Notes under the pieces: model-generated | What the model saw: the letters and a program-made list of their open reading frames with translations, nothing else | Database searches by the model: none | Told to the model about the DNA's origin: nothing | Part shown: positions 53,001 to 62,162 of the stretch, one piece after another | Position numbering within the stretch: position 1 is the first letter of the stretch | Layout of the letters: each line of letters starts with the position of its first letter | From: Aldrovandia affinis | Taxonomy: Eukaryota; Chordata; Actinopteri; Notacanthiformes; Halosauridae | Length of the DNA stretch: 64,000 nt | Direction of reading: 5' to 3' | Assembly (NCBI GenBank): GCA_029706075.1 | Contig: JAINUG010000014.1 | Location: 8,063,157-8,127,156, forward strand | Made by a program: the position numbers and the translations under genes

Positions 53001-55957
53001 CTCTCTATACACTCTCTAAATCTATAAAACACAATTCCTTACTAAATTATTGATATCAAAATGGTGCTACAACTGAACTTTCACCAATATATTTCACAAA
53101 AAACGAATGTCCAATCCTGTATGCTTTTACTTTTGCTTTGCTGTCTTGTGTTACCTTGGCTGACAACAGATCTTGAAAAACACAATGAAAGAAACACTGG
53201 ATTTCAGGTGAATATTCTGCTTGACTCCCTCATGTGGCCAAAACGGGTAATGCAGGCTTCCCTGCATAGCTTAACCAACAACTTATAGTTAGTGCTGGCT
53301 ATGAAATACAATATCCAATTGGAAAGTATAGAGGAGGACAATGATAAATCACTGTAATGACATTCCCAGGCAAAAGGGCACATAAGAACATAAGAATACA
53401 TCGTGTTGAGAACAGGCTGTTCGGCCAATCTAGGCTTGTCATTTCATAGCCTAGAGAATATCCAGTACTGCGTCAAGCCTGGGCTTGAATAACCCAAGTG
53501 TTTCTGCCTGTACTACCCAACCTGGGAAGCTGTTCCAGGCATTGACAACTCTGTATAAAAAAAATACTTCCTGATACCTTCAAATTTATGACGTCATCAA
53601 TCAATCAATCCCCCCCAAAAAAGGTTCATCGGATTAAAAATTGTTTTTATTGAATGAACATTCGTAATTTTCGTCAACATAAGTAGGCCTACATAAACGT
53701 AGGCTAATCCAGTAAGGGCTTAAATAATCATGCAATTAAAAATCAGGCCCTTAAACTATAGCAAGCAACATTATGCTATGAATATGATAACAATTACATG
53801 TACAGTGTTCACTGGTCTCATATCCATCGCAATAAAAGCCCATCAGTTATATCCCTTTTCCTTTTTTCAGACAAAGGGGGTTTCAACCATCTGATCCAGG
53901 CTTCTTTGTCTTTGCGTTGTTGCCGCCCGGTACAGATTGCATGGGATGCATCTAAATGTTCCGTATAGATACACACAAATATTAATCAAGTCAAGTCAAG
54001 TAGTTTTATTATCAAATCACAGATTAACAGGTATAACGCGGCTATAAGTATTGCACACGCAAAGTCAATTGTTATGTAGAATATTATATTTCGCTATCAT
54101 ACTACTATTTTCCCCAAAATGTTGACTTCATGACTTATTTAGGCATAGACCTGTAGGTTATAGCCTATGCAGTACTCATATAGACCTAGCCCTTCTTAAT
54201 TTAGCTAGATAGCCTACTTATGCCTATGCTAAGGCCTCAGGCTAATGTTAGACAAGCAGAGAAAATTCGGAGAATTTACACTTTTCAAATGATTTGCCAA
54301 ATTCGTAGTAGAATGATGGTATGCAAGTTTAACTTGACATATCTGGCACTGCACTTTTTTAGGACTGTCCTCAGTAATCTTAAAATGTTTCCAAACTGGC
54401 GATTTCTTCATGGACATCTTTCTATAGTCTTCTGTTGTTGGTGGTCGTGACTCGTGACTGTTGTCATAGAGCGCTGAGCGGAGACAACCTCCATCCATCC
54501 ATCCATTGTCTAAGCCGCTTATTCCTGGTCAGGGTCGCGGGGGGGGTGCTGGAGCCTATCCCAGCATGCGTTCCGGGCGAGAGGCAGGAATACACCCTGG
54601 ACAGGTCGCCAATCCATCACAGGGCACACACACCATTCACTCACACACTCATACCTACGGGCAATTTAGACTCTCCAATTAGCCTAACGTGCATGTCTTT
54701 GGACTGTGGGAGGAAACCGGAGTACCCGGAGGAAACCCACGCGGACACGGGGAGAACATGCAAACTCCGCACAGAAAGGCCCCCGGCCTGGATTCGAACC
54801 CGAGACCTTCTTGCTGTGAGGCGACAGTGCTATCCACTGCACCACCGTGCCGCCCCGGAGACAACCTATATATAATAATTAATTTTGTTCTTTTTTGTAA
54901 CTGTTTATTAACTACAATAGTAGTATAATACTATAATATTAATTAAATAGCCCATTGGTTTAAACCGAATTGCAATGGACATGCAAAAAAACAAAACGCA
55001 AAGTAGGCCTAATCGAATGTGAAGAAGCATCGAAGCTTCGAAGCATTCGGTACAGCCCTACTGATATCAGTGCGGAATTTGCCTTTAACTAATTTCCACC
55101 TGTGCCCTCTTGTTCTGCTAACTGAAAAAATCTGTGGTAGTTCACTTTGTTAATCTCCTTTTATGAATTAAAAAACCTCAATCAAATCCCTGCTTAGTCT
55201 CTGTTTGCTGAGCTTAAATAAATAAAGAGTCTTAGGTCTTTCCCCGTAACCTTTACCTTTTGCACGAGGTAAGCATCATTCAGGGACAACAATTCTCACA
55301 TTCTCAGGTATTTGTTTTCGAGCGTTTTTCTCACACTACGGTGCTAATTAGCTGAAATACTTCAGATATCCTAGTTGAAACCAGTGGCACGGGTCAATGC
55401 ATTAGGAAGAGAATAGGTAAAAGCAAACTAGTCTTGTTAACCGCACGATGGCAGACTCCGGGAGGGGGGTCATGAGGCATTTATCATCCAGTCGTGTCCT
55501 TTGTAGCGGAACAACAAATTGATCTCCCCCACAATGGCTTGCATTACACGCTAAGATCTCAGTCCCCACAACGCGGTTATTCTGCCAAGAGTGCAATGAG
55601 CAAAAACAACACAGTGAGGTAAATGGTGGGGGAGGGAGGGTAGTGGGGGCTTTGTCTCTGTATATTAATCAAATTCAATAAAGAGCTAACTTATTGTGTG
55701 TCTCTCTGTTCATCACTGGTGAGGTTAAAGTTGGCTTGTTATCAATTTTTTTCTGGATCAGGGCACACATGCAACCTAAAGCCTAACCTTTTACCAGGAT
55801 GCAACAGGATCCTGTTAGTTGAACTTGTTCTGTGGCATTCCAGCACTGAATATCTGTCATATTGTAGAGATGTTTGGGACATTGTACAAGACAAACTAAC
55901 ACTCAATTTTTAGCACCATTGTGCGTGCGTGTGTGTGTGTGTGTGTGTGTGTCTGTA

Positions 55958-56008
<51 letters not shown>

Positions 56009-56189
56009 GCGTGTGTCTGTAGGAGGATAGATCATTTGGGATGTAACTGTCAGAGGTTTTATCTGAAATAATCCTGGTCTTGGAAATATAGGCCAGGGCT
56101 GATCTCATTCCATTGGATCTCAGACAGACATTCCACAGAAGACAAACTAAGAGGCTGTGTGTGTGTGTGTATGTGTGAGTGAGTGATTG

Positions 56190-56225
<36 letters not shown>

Positions 56226-57334
56226 TGTTTGTGTTTGTGTGTTTGTGATATAACTGAATTGTGATATGACTGGTGTTTCTCTCTCTCTCTCTTTCTGTGT
56301 CACAGGCAGCGTTGACTACGGATGGTTGCCGAGGTCACAAAGTGAGACAAGCACAGGATTGGCCGGGGTGAGACACCAGGGGCGGGGCCGAGATGAGCGA
56401 AGGCGTAGCACTGTCACCAACGCAGTAGACTACGAGACGGTAAACGTGCCATTCAGTCAAATTCACATCCTTATTACCCCACTGTTCCCAGTGAATAGCT
56501 CACTCTATCTTATTCCCATTCGCAAAGAGAATCTCCCTGAAGCACTTACACACCCTAACATAAAGGACTAGATGCTTTTTGAACAGCTGATATTACTGTG
56601 TTTGGAAAAAAATTAATACATAAAAAAAAAAACTGACCGTGAATGGCAGACATGGATGAAGTAAATGTTAAAAGTGACATATTTAAGGGCATGGGAGATG
56701 TCAGGTGTACTTGGTTTGGAGTGGAGAGCTCTGTGTGTGTAGGGTTGTAATTGGGCCATTTAGTGAGGTGTAACTGCTGTTCTGTGGTGTTCAGACACAC
56801 TGCACACTCATCTCCCTCCCCACCCCTCAACACTGCCCGCCCCGTTACCCTCCCACAACTCTCTCTCTCTCTTCACCCTCCCCCTTTCTCTCTCTGCTCC
56901 ACCCTTTCTCACTCCACTGTCCCTGTGCATGTCCTCTCTCTCTCTCTCTCTCCCTCTGTGTTTCCCCTCTCTCTGTTTCTCAGAGCGGTCCTGCTTTCGT
57001 TCTGTCCGTCTTTATCCTCCCTGCGCTCTCTCTCTCTCTCTCTTCGCCATCTCTAAACCGCCCCCTCCTCCCCTCCCCTGCCTTGGCCACCCGTCCCCAT
57101 GGTAACAGGCCGGGTCGGGCCCAGGGGCCTAGAACCCGGGGACTTGCCGGACCGACCCGGACCGGCCTGGAGAGCGGTGTGGGCTGCCTACACCACCGTC
57201 TTCATCCCACTCAGCAGCAGCCTGCACAGCAGCAAGGCACTACACTTTTTCCTGTGGGTGAGTGAGTGAGAGAGAGAGGGAGAGAGAGATAGGGAGAGAG
57301 ATGAGAGAGAGAGAATGGGATAAGGAGAAAGGGG

Positions 57335-57373
<39 letters not shown>

Positions 57374-58233
57374 GGGAGAGAGAGGGAGAGAACTAGGCAG
57401 GGAGATGTGAAAAAGAGGGTGCGGGTACGAAAATGTGTAGGGGAGCCGAGAGCTATGGGAGCGGCGTGCACTGTCTGTGATTGGTCCCACCTAAGAGGAC
57501 AATTTAGTGAGAATGCATCAGAATAAATTCTGTACTATAATTGTGTGACTGTGTAGCTTTGTTATGGCATGGCGACGATGTTTCTCCTCTGAGTGTACAG
57601 CTGGAGTTGGCTGTGATGCCTGTTTTTTGAGATGCAAGGATTTTCCGTAACGCAAAATTCTAATTTTGAAATGGCTACTTCCTAGTGTTTGGCCGTCAAA
57701 AACCCCATAAACGGGCTATGTAGGGCATGCAGAAATTCTTGGCACCGAGAGAAATGATATTATATTTCACTATTTTGCTATATTTCCCAGTGTTTGTTTT
57801 GCTGAGCTGCTCAGGTGAGCACTAGCTTTTTTGACCCTTTGGGTTGTGGATAGGCAGTTTATTTGTATTGGTTCTGAGTGCCGTTGTAAAGAGGGGTTGA
57901 AAGAGGATGGAAAAGAGGGGGGATAGAGACACAAAGGGGCAGAGAGGTGGAGTGAGGCGGCTGCCTGTGTTTTTGTTCTGTTTTGTATCGTTGCCCTGAT
58001 GTTGACCTCTCCGGTCCCCTGCTTCCTATTGTGTCACAGAGTGGCTCTCAGCAATGCTCACACACAAACACACAGACACACACACAGACACACACACACA
58101 GACACACACACACATACAAAAACACAGAGAGACACACACGCACACACAGAGACACACACACATGCAAACACATACTCACACACACACGCACAAACACGCA
58201 CACACACGCACACAGACACACACATGCATACAC

Positions 58234-58291
<58 letters not shown>

Positions 58292-58949
58292 CACACTCTA
58301 CACTTGATTATTTCCCTCAAATTCAATTTAAAGTAATTATTTAATGGCATGGATCATTTGTGCTCTTGGCCTGGTGGCCAGGAAGGAATATTTTCCCCCA
58401 GTGGGTGGTGTGGACAGGCCTGCTAGCACCGCACTGTCCTGACCAAGTGGGCTGGTAAAAAAATGGACACAATTACATCAATTTCACATTGTCTAACCAT
58501 AATCACTTAGATGAAAACGCATGAGAATGAACTCTCCTATTCTCTGTGATATGAGCAAACCAAATACCTTTTCTATGCAGGCATGTTTTAAAATCAGCAA
58601 GCTTGTAGAGTCCGCCTAAAGAAATGGGGGGAGAGCCTAGCGTTGTTTTCCCCCATAGCTCCTCCAAAATCAAACCGGTTCTTTTACAATCAGCATCTCT
58701 TTTCCTCCGGGACTACTGGAGTCCATGAGAAGCATCCCTTCTCCATGACGATGAGAGCTTTGTGTACGCCAGCTATGCAGCTCCAGCAATACCAGAAAAT
58801 TAAGCCAATTCTTCATGAATGAGCACAATTTAATGTTTTTCAACAGAAAGCAGATTCCTAGGATCGCTGATAGTTAGTGGTCATGGCAGTCAGTCCGGAG
58901 TAGAAGTCTCCCAAACGTTGGTAATCTACATGCTACCCAAATCCCACAG

Positions 58950-58988
<39 letters not shown>

Positions 58989-61900
58989 CTGGGGGGTTCC
59001 TGGAGTAAACCACATATGGGTGCCAGAAAAGGTTTGTGTTTCACCGGCTATGAAAATAATAATCCTCATATGGTTTGGCAGCCACTAATATCTGGATATC
59101 AATGTTGGCCTAAAATATGAATGAAGTAATATGCTGGGAAAACAGAAATATAAGTTATTTCCGAGACATCAGACTTTTTTGTTTGTTTGTTTTTTTCCAG
59201 TTTTTCTCCAAATTTAGTGGCCAATTATATCTTCTATTTATTTCTATATGCCCTTCCCACACAAACTCGCCACCCGTCTCTGAGAGACAAGCTAATTCTC
59301 AGAGGGCAGCGAATTCCGCCTCCTTCGAGATGGAATTTGCCTCGATCGGGGATCCCAACCAGGGGCGGTCTGGTACGGTTGGGTTTCGAAAGACTTATCA
59401 AACTTTGACTTTGATTTACCTGGGATGTGATGTGTTTCTATTTCAGTGGTTATTGGTCCTGGTGGTACAAATGCAATATTTAACTTTAATTGCACTATGA
59501 GCTATGTGTTTAAATGATTGCTGATTACAGCTATACTTTAAATTGGTTTTGAACAATGTATGCAAGATCGCATGGTATGTTTTGAAATTGTTTTACATTT
59601 ATTTATTTTACATTTTACGGTGACATGTGCCCACCCACTCCTGTAAAATGACACGTCCTTCTCTTGCAGCTTAACTCTTGCTTATTGTGTCTTTCTCTTA
59701 CATTTACATTTACATTTTAAGCATTTAGCAGACACTCTTATCCAGAGCGACTTACAAGATGTGCATTTATACATGGTAAGATCAATCATAGTTAGTGCAA
59801 GAAATCAGTGTAGTAACTCTGTAATATATATCATTGTTGGCAGCTGCACACCATACCTGTAACACAGGGAAGGAAAAGTTTGTTGATTTCTTAATTTCTT
59901 TGGGCAGTCTTCAACATAGATACATATTACAAAATGCAGTATTAAACATGCAAGCAGTGGTGATGACAATTAATTAAATGTACAGAATCAGTGGTAGTGG
60001 AGTCTGAAGAGGTGGGTTTTGAGTCTCTTGCGGAAAATGGCCAGTGATTCCGTGGTCCTGACCGAGAGTGCAGTCGTTCCACCACCGAGGGGTCAGGACA
60101 GAGAAGAGGCGAGACCGCGAGGAGCAGCTGCCAGGTGTCCAAAACGACAGGACAGTCAGTTTGCCAGAGGAGGCAGAGTGGAGAGGTCTGGCTGGGGTGT
60201 AGGGTGTGATGAGTGTCTGGAGGTAGGAGGGAGCGCTTCCTCTAGCAGCTTGATAAGCCAGCACCAGTGAACCGTTTGCAGCCGAACTCTTTGCTTAGCG
60301 TGTCCTTCTCTTGCAGCTGAAGCGGATGAAGGAGTTGGAGCAGGAGAAGGACACACTGCTGGCGGGACTGGAAGCAGTGGAGCGGGCCAGGGAGTGGTAC
60401 CAGAACCAGATCCAGTGTGTGACGGAGAGACAGAGGCACGTGGGTCGAAGCAACCACTGTATGGTGAGAGGCCGTAACACCAAGGGCTTGTTTTCACAGA
60501 GCCTTCTTTCACCTCAGGGCCTCCGAATGCTTTAAGGTGAGCGGTCTTCACCTGGGAGACCCACAGCAGTCTACTGGGACTGAAACAGATACTGCAAGTG
60601 TGTGGCAGCACATAAGTAAATTAGAGATGTCAGATTCGCTATCCACCTGGATACGGGTTGGAGGGACATATACCCCATACCTGTACAGCACAGAGAGTTC
60701 TTCTCAGGGTCTCCCACAGAAATAAATATGGCCACAGACTCTCAGTCCTTACAAACATTAACTTCTGTGCCCTCTGACCTCTGACCTCATGTGAATGCAC
60801 AAAATTGATAAATGACACTGGGAGGCTCACAGGGCATGTGCATTTGTCGCTAAAGTGGTCAGTTTCAAAGACGAGCTGGTAACCCTAATCCTTAACCATA
60901 ACCCTAAGTATAAGACAGCTGGAACGAGGGTTGGACTCTTTCCGTCGTCACTTTGGGGACTCAGTCAAACCTTGCGGGAGTTACTATCTAGCCATCACCA
61001 GCTCCCATGGTGCACACAGCTCCCATGGTGCACACAGACTCCCATGGCAGAATTGTTTTTTGCTTAAACAGTATGAAGGTTTACAAACACTCAATCCACG
61101 CACATGTTTGTGCTGTTCGGTATTGGTCTGAAATTTTAGTTGATCTGAACTTTATCAAACTTTATCAAAATGTGTCTCTCAGGATTTTCTCTCACAGCCC
61201 AGCCAGACTCGTCTGAACATCCTGATACCCAAATTAGAAGAGGTCAACCACTGCCTTAGTGACCTCCTGTCCTGCTCCGGCACAGTAAGTGACCTCCTGT
61301 TCTTTAAACAACGAACAGCCTCTTTGCAAAATAAAGCATGCTTGTTTTCTAACTGAAAATGTATTGTCTGGATAGAGATAGGCTTGCAATGTTGTACACA
61401 GAGCTTGTTATATAATATAGAACTACATTCCCATCTCTCATATGATAAACATATTTCTTACAAAATAATATATATATACAGCATATATATGCATTGTATA
61501 GAGTACATATTAACATAGATATGATAACAGTCATCTTCTCGCCGAGCAGCTTAACACAGTCAGTATTGTAATTGGTGTATAGGGCAGTAAAACACAGGTG
61601 TAATGTTTTTTAAAAACATTCTACATTCACCATTGATGAATAGCTCCGTACCCAATGAGAATAGAATGCATGGTTGTGAGCTGGCTAAGCTGTGCACAGT
61701 TTAAGTTGAAGTCTAAGGCCCGAGGGCCTAGGCACTCAACGCAGCTGAAAGTGGATTCAGTTTGTCTGTGATTCCCTCCACTGGCTGAACTGTGTTCTGC
61801 AGCAAAGTTCACTGTGCAGCTCTGTCAAAATGGGATTGATTTCAGTTTGCAGGCACATTTTATGTTCACATTTGAGGCATTTAGCAGGCGCTCTTATCCA

Positions 61901-62118
61901 GAGCTATTATCTTATCCTTATCCTTTTTAACATTTTTAAACATGTAAACAGTGGCAGTAAATTTATGTACAGAATCAGTGGTAGTGGAGTCTGAAGAGGT
62001 GGGTTTTGAGTCTCTTGCGGAAGATGGCCAGTGATTCCGCGATTCTGACCGAGTAAGTAATGAAGATCATTTCACCACCAGGGGGGGCAGGCACGTAATG
62101 GCGTTGTGTTTTCATGCA

Positions 62119-62162
<44 letters not shown>

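Larger units (their letters stand above)
43287..55245 (+). repeat. Three-copy tandem macrosatellite (~4.1 kb unit) in sapcd2 intron 1
   Basis: The same segments recur at offsets of about 4111 and 4113 bp, for example the [13 protein letters not shown] frame at 44837, 48948 and 53061. Each unit is a minisatellite block followed by a spacer of about 2990 bp. The spacer ends TTAGGTCTTTCCCCG and runs into the next block in copies 1 and 2, but into unique sequence (TAACCTTTACC) after copy 3. Copies differ by scattered one-base indels and substitutions. Confidence 0.97.
52248..55245 (+). repeat. Macrosatellite spacer, copy 3
   Basis: Third spacer copy. It is not followed by a minisatellite block, so it marks the right border of the array. 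Confidence 0.93.

Noticed and set aside
55896..56303. Long TH-repeat open frame, and similar ones at 58048-58350 and 40831-41052
   Set aside because: These are translations of CA/GT microsatellites on either strand.
60156..60611. 151-codon minus-strand open frame
   Set aside because: It is antisense to sapcd2 exon 3 and a LINE fragment, with no domain. It is a shadow frame.
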